A program made the position numbers and the translations under genes. A stretch of DNA of 6,649 bases, from positions 1 to 6,649 of the forward strand of contig CAMJYF010000106.1 of assembly GCA_946409885.1 (NCBI GenBank), in the 5' to 3' direction. Shown one piece after another: positions 1-5,626 of this stretch. The notes beneath the pieces were generated by a model. The model saw only the letters and a program-made list of their open reading frames with translations. It was not told the DNA's origin and did no database searches. This stretch comes from an uncultured Clostridia bacterium. GTDB taxonomy: Bacteria; Bacillota; Clostridia; Oscillospirales; Acutalibacteraceae. Position 1 is the stretch's first letter; every line of letters begins with the position of its first letter.

Positions 1-277
1 AGCTGTTGTATACGCTGACCTTTTTGCGGTCCTTGCCCAGACGCTCAAATTTCACTTTGCCGTCGATCAGGGCAAACAGCGTATCGTCGGAACCCTTGCC
101 CACGTTGTTGCCGGGATGGATGCGGGTGCCGCGCTGGCGCACGATGATGGTGCCGGCGTTGACAGTCTGTCCGTCGCTTCTCTTGACGCCGAGCCGCTTG
201 GATTCGGAGTCACGGCCGTTACGGGTGGAACCCATACCTTTTTTATGAGCGAAAAGCTGAATGTTTACCTGAAGCAT
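1..277 (-). CDS. rpmA: 50S ribosomal protein L27 (partial, C-terminus cut by window edge)
   Basis: L27 is a structural protein of the large ribosomal subunit whose N-terminus reaches the peptidyl-transferase centre. The reverse strand reads [14 protein letters not shown] at the start, then a [15 protein letters not shown] segment and the conserved [15 protein letters not shown] core. About 92 codons are visible, so only a few C-terminal residues are missing. The first nine residues are the Firmicutes-type extension; in such bacteria Prp cleaves it between F9 and A10 (QLF|AHKKG), and the motif is intact here. The ATG at 277 is preceded by a GGAGG Shine-Dalgarno sequence at 286-290, which overlaps the last codons of prp. 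Only 3 nt separate the prp stop from this start, so the two are co-transcribed and probably translationally coupled. Confidence 0.97.
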   Translation of the reverse strand, partial: MLQVNIQLFAHKKGMGSTRNGRDSESKRLGVKRSDGQTVNAGTIIVRQRGTRIHPGNNVGKGSDDTLFALIDGKVKFERLGKDRKKVSVYNS

Positions 278-280
278 TAC

Positions 281-586
281 TTACACCTCCGTCTTGATTG
301 TGACATAATCGGGATACTGCGCGGCCAGCTGCTCCATGTGCAGCCGAAAGCCCCTTACAATATCCGCCGCGGCGCTGCTGCCGCGTGAGCTGAAATGCAT
401 ATATCCGTCGCTGTCTTCGGCGTCGGCGTCGACGCCCAGAATCTCCGTGACCGTGTTGACGGTCAGGTAGGCCGCCGAGGAAACCGCGGCGCAGATCACG
501 TCTTCGCCCTGTTCCCCCGCGCCGGAATGTCCCTTTACGGTAAATTCCGCCTCGTCGCCACGGATGGAAAATGCCGCCCGGATCAT
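281..586 (-). CDS. prp: Ribosomal-processing cysteine protease Prp
   Basis: This 101-residue protein belongs to the Prp (YsxB-like) family. Prp removes the N-terminal extension of ribosomal protein L27 so that L27 can work in the peptidyl-transferase centre. The family's two catalytic motifs are present: histidine 20 in the sequence VKGHSGAGEQGEDVICAAVS and cysteine 32 in the DVICAAVS part of it. The position between rplU and rpmA is the standard one for Prp. The matching cleavable extension is present in the neighbouring L27. The start ATG overlaps the rplU stop by one base (TAATG at 584-588). No Shine-Dalgarno sequence lies at the usual distance, so translation probably depends on termination-reinitiation from rplU. 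The length is typical of the family. Confidence 0.95.
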   Translation of the reverse strand: MIRAAFSIRGDEAEFTVKGHSGAGEQGEDVICAAVSSAAYLTVNTVTEILGVDADAEDSDGYMHFSSRGSSAAADIVRGFRLHMEQLAAQYPDYVTIKTEV

Positions 587-897
587 TACGCGTTGATCGC
601 CGCGATCTCCACTTTCGTGTAGGGCTGTCTGTGGCCGAGCTTTCTCTTCTCGTTCTTCTTGGGCTTGTAGGTCATCACGTAGATCTTTTTGCCCTTGCCG
701 TTTTTAAGGACCTTCGCCTTTACGGCCGCGCCCTTTACGTAAGGCTTGCCTACCTTGATGCCGTCGTCGCCGCCGACCGCGATCACTTTGTCAAAAACAT
801 ACTCGGTCTCGGCTTCCGCGTCAAGCTTTTCGATGAAGACGACGTCGCCCTCAGCTACCTTGTACTGCTTTCCGCCTGTTTCGATAATTGCGTACAT
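586..897 (-). CDS. rplU: 50S ribosomal protein L21
   Basis: L21 is a 23S rRNA-binding protein of the large ribosomal subunit. The 103-residue product starts [18 protein letters not shown], the diagnostic L21 N-terminus. It continues with the expected basic C-terminal half ([20 protein letters not shown]), which contacts rRNA. The length is normal for the family. The ATG at 897 has an AGGAG Shine-Dalgarno sequence at 905-909, 7 nt upstream. It is the first gene of the leftward operon rplU-prp-rpmA, transcribed from the promoter at 981-1009 through a structured leader of about 75 nt. Confidence 0.98.
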   Translation of the reverse strand: MYAIIETGGKQYKVAEGDVVFIEKLDAEAETEYVFDKVIAVGGDDGIKVGKPYVKGAAVKAKVLKNGKGKKIYVMTYKPKKNEKRKLGHRQPYTKVEIAAINA

Positions 898-974
898 GAG
901 AGTTCTCCTTTGTCAGTCTCGCTACGCAGGGCAGGCCAACGCCTTTACGCACAATGCGCCCTGAATATGCGGCA
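898..974 (-). promoter_or_regulatory. Structured 5' leader of rplU (L21-leader-like RNA)
   Basis: The leader of the rplU mRNA can fold into a compact three-way junction. The outer stem pairs 958-963 with 927-932 (6 bp, CAGGGC/GCCCTG on the transcript). One inner hairpin pairs 941-944 with 933-936 (AGGC/GCCT, loop GTTG). A second small inner hairpin pairs 955-957 with 949-951. A structured L21 leader is a known RNA family in Firmicutes, thought to be an autoregulatory binding site for L21. I infer that this is a member from its position and foldability, not from a covariance-model match. The transcription start near 974 is estimated from the -10 box. Confidence 0.5.
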
Positions 975-980
975 ACCGCA

Positions 981-1009
981 AGTATAACACAAAAGGGGCG
1001 GCCTGTCAA
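981..1009 (-). promoter_or_regulatory. Sigma-70/SigA-type promoter of the rplU operon
   Basis: On the reverse strand a perfect TTGACA (1004-1009) is followed after exactly 17 bp by TATACT (981-986), one base off consensus. The region just upstream (1010-1040) is rich in A and T runs and could act as an UP element, as is common for ribosomal protein promoters. It lies back to back with the promoter of the rightward operon. Confidence 0.88.
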
Positions 1010-1053
1010 TCCTTTTCTTTCAGAAAAAAGAAATTATTTGTACCGGGCGGGGG

Positions 1054-1082
1054 TTGTTTTTTTAATGTTTGATTAATATAAT
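1054..1082 (+). promoter_or_regulatory. Promoter of the LCP-like/transglutaminase/galE operon
   Basis: TTGTTT (1054-1059) is followed after 17 bp by a perfect TATAAT (1077-1082). A second -10-like TATACT lies at 1088-1093 without a good -35. The predicted transcript starts near 1089, about 40 nt before the first gene. The promoter diverges from that of rplU, sharing an AT-rich intergenic stretch. Confidence 0.65.
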
Positions 1083-1130
1083 ATTGTTATACTGTCCGTA
1101 CGAATCACGCAATACCGGCAAGTGGAAGTT

Positions 1131-1991
1131 ATGGACAGAAAAAATCATATCAGCTTTGCCCCGCAGGGGGTCAACGGCGGCAAAAACCGGCTGCCGAAAC
1201 AAATATGGTGGATCGCGGCGGCCGCAGTGGCGTTCGGGCTGCTTTCGTTTTTTGTGATCCTGGCGATGAACGGCTTTGATCTTTCTCAGGCGCTGGGCAA
1301 GCGCCAGGCGAACCCGGAAGCGGCGGAGGAGACCTCCGCGGCGGGGGAGGCGGACGCTTCCGCCCTGCAGGACCTGACCGACGCGGTCAATTTCCTGGTC
1401 CTCTGCTCGCGGGAAAAGGAGCTTACCTTCTGCACGGTGGTGTCCGTGCTGCCGTCGGAAGCCAGCTTCCGCGTCAAACCGGTCTCGCCGGATTTTGTGC
1501 TGGAGACCTCTTTGGGGCGCATGCGGCTTTCCGACGCGTTCAGCCGCGCCTCCGTCAGGGATATCACGGAGGGCTTTGCCGCCAAGGAGATCCCCATCGC
1601 GCGGTACGCGCAGATCACGGAGGATAACTTCATCAGCCTGCTGCAAAAGCTGGGCCCGGTGGAAACGGAGCTGGAAAGCGCCTACTCGTTTTCCGACGGC
1701 GCCATCCGCTACCAGTACGCGCCGGGGCCGGCCACTCTCAGCGCGGAGGCGGTGCTCAGCTTTATGAAGTACGCCGCCGCCGGGGAAGATGGCCTGCGGC
1801 TGCAGGCGCGGCTGGCCGCCTCCATCATCCGGACCCATTTCACCCGCGAGAACGTGGAAAAGGGCGAGGCGTTTTTCTCGGAGCTAATCAATCTGGTGAC
1901 GACGGACGTCACCGTGTTCGATTACACCCCCGCTTACGGCGTCCTGCAGGCGCTGGCGTCCGGCGGGATCAACATATCGGTCATCAGCTGA
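1131..1991 (+). CDS. Membrane-anchored LytR/CpsA/Psr-like protein with degenerate active-site motifs
   Basis: The 286-residue product has a short basic cytoplasmic N-terminus, one membrane segment at about residues 25-46 (IWWIAAAAVAFGLLSFFVIL) and an outside domain. From about residue 84 to 240 its pattern resembles the LytR/CpsA/Psr (LCP) fold. It has a strand pair where SIPRD is expected (VVSVLPSE, 103-110), YAQITEDNFISLLQKLGPVE (159-178) in place of the family's Y-x-I-x-x-x-F-x-x-L-V-D-x-L-G-G-V, and SAEAVLSFMKY in place of G-E-Q-A-L-x-Y-x-R. It then has EDGLRLQARL (219-228) where D-x-x-R-x-x-R-Q is usual. LCP enzymes attach polymers such as teichoic acids or glycans to peptidoglycan. Here the SIPRD arginine and the second Arg-Gln are missing, so catalysis is doubtful. 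The start is uncertain: a GTG at 1122 is in frame and neither start has a good Shine-Dalgarno sequence. It is the first gene of the operon, 33 nt before the next. The family call is by eye. Confidence 0.6.
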   Translation: MDRKNHISFAPQGVNGGKNRLPKQIWWIAAAAVAFGLLSFFVILAMNGFDLSQALGKRQANPEAAEETSAAGEADASALQDLTDAVNFLVLCSREKELTFCTVVSVLPSEASFRVKPVSPDFVLETSLGRMRLSDAFSRASVRDITEGFAAKEIPIARYAQITEDNFISLLQKLGPVETELESAYSFSDGAIRYQYAPGPATLSAEAVLSFMKYAAAGEDGLRLQARLAASIIRTHFTRENVEKGEAFFSELINLVTTDVTVFDYTPAYGVLQALASGGINISVIS

Positions 1992-2024
1992 CGCGGGACC
2001 GGAAAAAGAAGGGGAGGCAGCCGT

Positions 2025-3245
2025 ATGAAAAAAGAGATCCGCATCCGCTGCGTTTTTGTCTTCCCCCTTTTACTGCTGCTGGTCTATCTTGGGGCGGCGC
2101 TTTCCAACACCCTGCCGGAACGGCTGCCGGAGCTGCGCGCGCCGGAGGAAGCCCCCGCCGCGGCGGTGCAGACGGCGGAACGGGAGCCGGGGTCTTCGCT
2201 GGACGGCGTCTTCCGCGAGCCGGACTGGATCGATTTCACCGTATGCCGCATGCTGTACGAGGGGCTCAGCGACGACGGGCGGCAGGCCTACCGGTCGCTG
2301 TATGAGGCGGTGCTGACCCACAAAGAGACGGTCTACATTCCCTCGCTGACCTCCCGGGAGCTGAGCGACGTCCACGCGGCGCTGAAATACGACAACCCCC
2401 ATCTGCCCTGCATTTCGGATGAGTTCTCCTACGGCAGCTTCGGCGGCCTGTTTTACGTCAAAATGCGCTATGACTACACCCGGGCGGAATGCGACGCCCT
2501 CAGCGCGGAACTGGTGGCCACCGCCAAACGGATGTGCGCCGACTGCGCCGGGCTGGACGAATACGGACGTGAGCTGCGCCTCCACGACGCGCTGGTGCGC
2601 CAGTCCGACTATTCGGACGAGGGCGTCAACTCCAATACCGCCGCCGGGGTGCTGGTGGACAGAAAAGCCGTCTGCGCCGGTTACGCGCTGGGCATGAAGC
2701 TGCTGTGCGATATGACGGGCCTGCGCAGCTGCGTGGTGCGGGGCACGGCGGAAAGCGTGCGGGGCACGGAGGCTCACGCCTGGCTGGCGGTGCGGATCGA
2801 CGGCCGCTGGTACCATCTGGACCCCACCTGGGACGATCCGGTGAACGAAAACGACAACAGCCAGCTGACCCACGCCTATTTCAACCTGTCCACGGAGTGG
2901 ATCGGCGCGGACCACCGGGATTTCACCCTGCCGGAGGGCGTGACCTGCGACAGCACGGAGGACGCGTATTATATCCGCCAGGGCCTGTTCTGCGGCACGG
3001 GCGACTGGCGCGCCGTCATCAAGGAAAATCTTTCCGAACGGCTGGAATCAATGCCCTTTGACGTGGAATTCCGCTTTGAGACGGGCTCCCTCTTCGACCG
3101 GGCTTATGAATCCCTGATGGGCGGGGAGATCATCAACGAGCTGGTCCGGGAAGAGGGCTTCCCCATCGAGCGCTGGCGCGTGGCCAGCCAGGCTTTCAAC
3201 AGTATGAACAGTATCCGGTTGATTGTATCGGACTACGAGGAATGA
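2025..3245 (+). CDS. Membrane-anchored extracytoplasmic transglutaminase-like protein
   Basis: The 406-residue product begins with a basic stretch and a hydrophobic segment (about residues 9-27, CVFVFPLLLLLVYLGAAL), which is an anchor or an uncleaved signal, followed by a Pro/Ala/Glu-rich linker. A transglutaminase-like (TGc) core spans roughly residues 170-275. All three catalytic positions are visible: Cys217 in KAVCAGYA, His251 in EAHAWLAVRIDGRWYHL, and Asp266 in HLDPTWDDP. Such domains act as transglutaminases or papain-like peptidases/amidases. In clostridial secreted proteins of this type the substrate is usually unknown, and it cannot be read from the sequence here. The C-terminal 120 residues have no motif I recognise. 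The ATG has a strong GGGGAGG Shine-Dalgarno sequence at 2010-2016. It lies between the LCP-like gene (33 nt) and galE (15 nt), so an envelope role is likely. Confidence 0.87.
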   Translation: MKKEIRIRCVFVFPLLLLLVYLGAALSNTLPERLPELRAPEEAPAAAVQTAEREPGSSLDGVFREPDWIDFTVCRMLYEGLSDDGRQAYRSLYEAVLTHKETVYIPSLTSRELSDVHAALKYDNPHLPCISDEFSYGSFGGLFYVKMRYDYTRAECDALSAELVATAKRMCADCAGLDEYGRELRLHDALVRQSDYSDEGVNSNTAAGVLVDRKAVCAGYALGMKLLCDMTGLRSCVVRGTAESVRGTEAHAWLAVRIDGRWYHLDPTWDDPVNENDNSQLTHAYFNLSTEWIGADHRDFTLPEGVTCDSTEDAYYIRQGLFCGTGDWRAVIKENLSERLESMPFDVEFRFETGSLFDRAYESLMGGEIINELVREEGFPIERWRVASQAFNSMNSIRLIVSDYEE

Positions 3246-3260
3246 AAGGAGATATAGCAA

Positions 3261-4277
3261 ATGGCAGTATTGATTACGGGGGGCGCGGGTTACATCGGCT
3301 CCCATACCTGTGTGGAGATGCTGAACGCCGGGAAGGAGATCGTCGTCATCGACAACTTCTGCAACTCCTCCCCCCAATCCTGCGACCGCGTGAAGGAGAT
3401 CACGGGAAAGGATTTTCCGGTGATCGAATGCGATATCCGGGACGCGGATGGGCTGCGGCAGGTGTTCGCGGACCATAAAATCGAGTCCGTCATCCACTTC
3501 GCGGGGTTGAAGGCGGTGGGGGAATCCTGCGTCAAGCCGCTGGAATACTACGACAACAACATCGGCGGCACGGTATCGCTGCTGAACGCCATGCGGGCGG
3601 CTAATGTAAAGACCATCGTCTTCTCCTCCTCCGCCACGGTCTACGGCGAGCACAATCAGGTGCCCTTCCGCGAGGATATGCCCGCGGGCGGCACCACTAA
3701 CCCCTACGGCACCACCAAATATTTTATTGAAATCATTTTAAAAGACCTGTGCGCCTCCGACCCGGAGTGGAGCGTCAGCCTGCTGCGGTACTTCAACCCC
3801 ATCGGCGCCCACGAAAGCGGCCGCATCGGCGAAGCGCCCAACGGCGTCCCCAACAACCTCATGCCCTATATCGCCCAGGTGGCGGTGGGCAAGCGGGAAA
3901 AGCTCTCCGTGTTCGGCAACGACTACGACACGCCGGACGGCACCGGCGTGCGGGATTACATCCACGTGGTGGATCTGGCCAAAGGCCACGTGGCCGCCGT
4001 CAAGCGCGCGGAAACCGTCAAGGGCTGCGAGATCTATAACCTGGGCACCGGCGTGGGCGTCAGCGTGCTGGAGCTGGTACACGCCTTTGAAAAGGCCACG
4101 GGCGTAAAGATCCCCTATGTGATCGCCCCCCGCCGCCCCGGCGATATCGCCTATTCCTACGCGGACGCCTCCAAGGCCTGGCAGGTGCTGGGCTGGAAAA
4201 CGGAAAAGAACGCCGAAGACGCCTGCCGCGACACCTGGCGCTGGCAGAAGAACAACCCCAACGGGTACGACGGGTGA
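3261..4277 (+). CDS. galE: UDP-glucose 4-epimerase
   Basis: GalE is a cytoplasmic NAD-dependent enzyme of the short-chain dehydrogenase/reductase superfamily. It interconverts UDP-glucose and UDP-galactose (often also the N-acetyl forms) for the Leloir pathway and for surface glycans. The 338-residue length matches the family. The Rossmann nucleotide motif GGAGYIGSH is at residues 7-15. The catalytic residues are Ser124 in SSSATVYG (122-129) and Tyr149/Lys153 in NPYGTTK, the same numbering as the E. coli enzyme. The RYFNPIGAH and [12 protein letters not shown] segments of the sugar-nucleotide region are intact. The start has an AAAGGAG Shine-Dalgarno sequence 15 nt after the transglutaminase gene. 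This suggests co-transcription and use of UDP-galactose in envelope polymer synthesis, although no glycosyltransferase or other gal gene is visible here. Confidence 0.97.
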   Translation: MAVLITGGAGYIGSHTCVEMLNAGKEIVVIDNFCNSSPQSCDRVKEITGKDFPVIECDIRDADGLRQVFADHKIESVIHFAGLKAVGESCVKPLEYYDNNIGGTVSLLNAMRAANVKTIVFSSSATVYGEHNQVPFREDMPAGGTTNPYGTTKYFIEIILKDLCASDPEWSVSLLRYFNPIGAHESGRIGEAPNGVPNNLMPYIAQVAVGKREKLSVFGNDYDTPDGTGVRDYIHVVDLAKGHVAAVKRAETVKGCEIYNLGTGVGVSVLELVHAFEKATGVKIPYVIAPRRPGDIAYSYADASKAWQVLGWKTEKNAEDACRDTWRWQKNNPNGYDG

Positions 4278-4278
4278 G

Positions 4279-4293
4279 CGGCGCTTTGCGCCG
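4279..4293 (+). repeat. Short GC hairpin with 3-nt loop after galE
   Basis: CGGCGC-TTT-GCGCCG forms a perfect 6-bp stem beginning 2 nt after the galE stop codon. No U-tract follows, so it is not a standard intrinsic terminator. The same stem with a CGT loop occurs after nfeD at 6096-6110, also next to GGAAGTC heptamers. Confidence 0.7.
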
Positions 4294-4297
4294 AGGC

Positions 4298-4453
4298 GGA
4301 AGTCGGAAGTGGGAAGTCGGAAGTCTCCTGAAGAGGAAACCGATACCATTCATTTGACATGTTCTTATGGAGAAGCCGGTAGAGAAGTTGAGAAAAGCAG
4401 GCAATCCTGTTCCTGTGGCGGGACTTCCGACTTCCGACTGATGACTTCCGACT
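4298..4453 (+). repeat. Heptamer element 1: inverted GGAAGTC arrays flanking a 96-bp spacer
   Basis: The left array (4298-4325) is four perfect-register heptamers: GGAAGTC, GGAAGTG, GGAAGTC, GGAAGTC. The right array (4422-4453) is the same heptamer on the opposite strand (GACTTCC, GACTTCC, GACTGAT, GACTTCC, then GACT). The 28-bp ends therefore match as terminal inverted repeats at 24 of 28 positions. The roughly 96-bp middle has no convincing open reading frame, RNA gene or promoter. The element fills most of the gene-free stretch between galE and the 5S gene. It could be a MITE-like or other extragenic repeat; no transposase is nearby. Confidence 0.85.
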
Positions 4454-4472
4454 TAAAAAATCAAAAAAACGC

Positions 4473-4501
4473 TTGACAAACCGGTTTTCCTGTGGTAGAA
4501 T
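4473..4501 (+). promoter_or_regulatory. Promoter of the 5S rRNA gene
   Basis: A perfect TTGACA (4473-4478) is followed after 17 bp by TAGAAT (4496-4501), one base off consensus. An A-rich stretch (4454-4469) directly upstream could act as an UP element. The predicted start near 4508 lies about 26 nt before the mature 5S 5' end. Confidence 0.87.
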
Positions 4502-4510
4502 ACCCCTTGC

Positions 4511-4530
4511 TTGAGAGGTAACACTTTCAA
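4511..4530 (+). other. Leader hairpin of the 5S precursor
   Basis: TTGAGAG (4511-4517) pairs with CTTTCAA (4524-4530), 7 bp including one G-U, with a 6-nt loop. It ends 3 nt before the 5S helix I. The position suggests a role in precursor folding or processing, but that is inference. Confidence 0.5.
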
Positions 4531-4533
4531 CCA

Positions 4534-4650
4534 GTCGGTGTCTATAGCATTGAGGTTCCACCCGTTCCCATCCCGAACACGGTAGTTAAGCTCAACTGCG
4601 CCGAAAATACTTGGCGGGCAGCTGCCCGGGAAGATAGGTCGTCGCCGACA
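4534..4650 (+). rRNA. rrf: 5S ribosomal RNA (stand-alone gene)
   Basis: The sequence carries the 5S hallmark CCACCCGTTCCCATCCCGAA followed by CACGGTAGTTAAG, then GCGCCGAAAATACTTGG and GGGAAGATAGGTCG. Helix I is closed by GTCGGTG (4534-4540) pairing with CGCCGAC (4643-4649), 7 bp with one G-U. About 117 nt is the normal length. The exact ends are estimated from helix I and could shift by 1-2 nt. The gene has its own promoter and terminator. No 16S, 23S or tRNA gene lies within the window on either side, so it is not part of a complete rrn operon here. Confidence 0.96.
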
Positions 4651-4653
4651 CAG

Positions 4654-4689
4654 AGCGCATTCGTTCGTGAATGCGCTTTTCTTTTTTCT
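4654..4689 (+). terminator. Rho-independent terminator of the 5S gene
   Basis: AGCGCATTC (4654-4662) pairs perfectly with GAATGCGCT (4669-4677). The six-base loop GTTCGT can add a G-U pair around a TTCG tetraloop. A T-rich tail (TTTTCTTTTTT) follows to 4687. It begins 4 nt after the 5S 3' end and ends only a few bases before the next gene. Confidence 0.93.
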
Positions 4690-4694
4690 CTGTC

Positions 4695-5372
4695 ATGAAA
4701 ACAACCGTTACCGCGTTAAAAACCGTCCCGCTGGTCAACTATACCAGGGGGGAAGAGCTGCTGAACACCGCCACCCACGCGGCGGGGCTGATTCTCTGCG
4801 CGTTGATCGTGGCCCGCTGCGTGGTCCCGGCCTTTGCCGCCGGGCAGGCCATGCGCATCGTCTGTTCGCTGCTGTACCTGCTGGGTACGGCGGCGACGTT
4901 TATTATTTCCACGCTGTATCACGGCGCAAAGCCCGGGGACGCCAAGCGCTTTCTGCGGCTGCTGGACCACTGCGCCATATTTTTCGCGGTGGCCGGTACC
5001 GCCACCGGCTGCGTGCCCGCCGTCTATGATACGGTGGGCGTCGTCCCCTCCGTGGTGATGATCGCGGCGGCCTGGGGCGGCGCGGCCCTGGGGCTGGCCC
5101 TCACCCTGTGGGATTTTGAGCGCAGCCGCGCGGCCCGTATGGCGGCCTATATCGTCACCGGCTTCGTGTGCGCTGTCAGCGGGGGCGGCGCGTACCAACA
5201 CCTGCCCAGGGCCGCCTTTCACGCCCTGCTGGGCGGCAGCGCCCTGCTGCTGACCGGCGCGGTCCTCTGCGGCGTGGGTAAAAAGGTAAAGTTCATCCAC
5301 CCCCTGTTCCACGTCTTCATCGACGCGGGCCTGACGGTCTATTTCCTCGGCATCTCGGCGTTTTGCTATTAA
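4695..5372 (+). CDS. trhA: Hemolysin III / TrhA (PAQR-like) family membrane protein
   Basis: The 225-residue protein is made almost entirely of hydrophobic helices (about seven predicted), as in the Hly-III/TrhA branch of the PAQR superfamily. Bacterial members have been linked to membrane-lipid homeostasis; despite the name, hemolysis is not an established role for most. The family metal-site motifs are present: STLYH (72-76), LDHCAIFFAVAGT with Asp91-His92, and HPLFH (His202, His206) near the end. The N-terminus NYTRGEELLNTATHAAG matches the family start well. ATG 4695 is chosen because the only alternative upstream in-frame ATG (4671) lies inside the terminator stem. Neither start has a Shine-Dalgarno sequence; the upstream bases are pyrimidine-rich. 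No promoter is visible between the 5S terminator and this gene, so its expression mode is unclear. Confidence 0.88.
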   Translation: MKTTVTALKTVPLVNYTRGEELLNTATHAAGLILCALIVARCVVPAFAAGQAMRIVCSLLYLLGTAATFIISTLYHGAKPGDAKRFLRLLDHCAIFFAVAGTATGCVPAVYDTVGVVPSVVMIAAAWGGAALGLALTLWDFERSRAARMAAYIVTGFVCAVSGGGAYQHLPRAAFHALLGGSALLLTGAVLCGVGKKVKFIHPLFHVFIDAGLTVYFLGISAFCY

Positions 5373-5377
5373 GGGAT

Positions 5378-5409
5378 CGCTTTGTGACAAAAATGTCACC
5401 GAAAAAGCG
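5378..5409 (+). other. Palindrome/hairpin after trhA
   Basis: The core GTGACA-AAAA-TGTCAC (5384-5399) is a perfect 6-bp inverted repeat. The flanks CGCTTT (5378-5383) and AAAGCG (5404-5409) add six more pairs across a 4-nt bulge. It starts 5 nt after the trhA stop but has no U-tract. It may be a transcript-end hairpin or a protein-binding site for the promoter 32 bp further on; the sequence does not decide. Confidence 0.5.
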
Positions 5410-5430
5410 CTGAAAATCACAAAAACCCTA

Positions 5431-5459
5431 TTGACAATCACATGAACCTGTGATATAAT
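5431..5459 (+). promoter_or_regulatory. Full-consensus promoter of nfeD
   Basis: TTGACA (5431-5436), a 17-bp spacer, and TATAAT (5454-5459) match the SigA consensus at all 12 positions. The predicted start near 5466 gives a leader of about 160 nt. A promoter this strong in front of a minor membrane protein suggests it is normally repressed or attenuated. Confidence 0.9.
5437..5454 (+). promoter_or_regulatory. Operator-like palindrome inside the nfeD promoter spacer
   Basis: ATCACA-TGAACC-TGTGAT is a perfect 6-bp inverted repeat that fills the space between the -35 and -10 boxes. That is the usual place for a repressor site. An imperfect second palindrome, GTGTCA-ACA-TGAGAC (5461-5475), covers the start-site region. 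I cannot name the regulator. Confidence 0.55.
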
Positions 5460-5475
5460 CGTGTCAACATGAGAC

Positions 5476-5498
5476 GGCGGGCCCGATCGTTCCCCGCC
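5476..5498 (+). other. Leader hairpin of nfeD mRNA
   Basis: GGCGGG (5476-5481) pairs with CCCGCC (5493-5498) around an 11-nt loop. It is the first of four potential hairpins in the nfeD leader; the other three lie in the tandem repeat that follows. Confidence 0.45.
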
Positions 5499-5528
5499 TC
5501 CGTGTCCAAGCGCAGATCCCGTAATCCC

Positions 5529-5609
5529 TGTAGCACGGAGCCTCAGCTCCGTAAACGCAGCGCGGGGCCTCAACCCCACAAACGTAGCACGGAGCCTCAG
5601 CTCCGTAAA
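5529..5609 (+). repeat. Three tandem 27-bp palindromic repeats in the nfeD leader
   Basis: Units lie at 5529-5555, 5556-5582 and 5583-5609. Units 1 and 3 differ at one base (the first). Each of them contains a perfect 7-bp stem, ACGGAGC-CTCA-GCTCCGT (5535-5552 and 5589-5606), preceded by GTAGC and followed by AAA. Unit 2 has diverged (CGGGG-CCTCAA-CCCC core) but keeps the length and a 4-bp stem. The array ends 4 bp before the nfeD ribosome binding site, so the last hairpin could affect translation initiation. It resembles extragenic palindromic repeats more than any riboswitch I know. Confidence 0.88.
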
Positions 5610-5626
5610 AAAGGAGGTGGCGAAAA

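Noticed and set aside
2070..2915. Long reverse-strand open frame opposite the transglutaminase gene (and a similar one at 1062-1838)
   Set aside because: These are shadows of GC-rich coding DNA. The forward genes have catalytic motifs, membrane anchors and good operon spacing; the reverse frames have no recognisable domain.
4354..4385. Promoter inside heptamer element 1
   Set aside because: TTGACA is present at 4354-4359, but the only -10-like sequence (TAGAGA at 4380) would need a 20-bp spacer.
4298..4453. Insertion sequence or a confirmed MITE
   Set aside because: The inverted ends are made of simple heptamers, no target-site duplication is evident, and no transposase is nearby. It is kept as a repeat of unknown type.
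4157..4561. Reverse-strand open frame running over the galE end and heptamer element 1
   Set aside because: It translates the repeats and overlaps both galE and the 5S gene and promoter, with no supporting signal.
4671..4694. Earlier in-frame start for trhA
   Set aside because: The ATG at 4671 lies in the 3' arm of the 5S terminator, and the extra residues MRFSFFSV do not fit the family N-terminus.
5378..5409. Intrinsic terminator after trhA
   Set aside because: The hairpin is good, but the following bases (CTGAAAATC) are not a U-tract on either strand, so it is listed only as a palindrome.
5437..5454. CRP/FNR-type binding site
   Set aside because: The half-sites have TCACA-N6-TGTGA polarity, the reverse of the CRP consensus TGTGA-N6-TCACA. 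Resemblance alone does not name a regulator.
5529..5609. CRISPR array
   Set aside because: The 27-bp units are directly adjacent with no spacers, and no cas gene is present.
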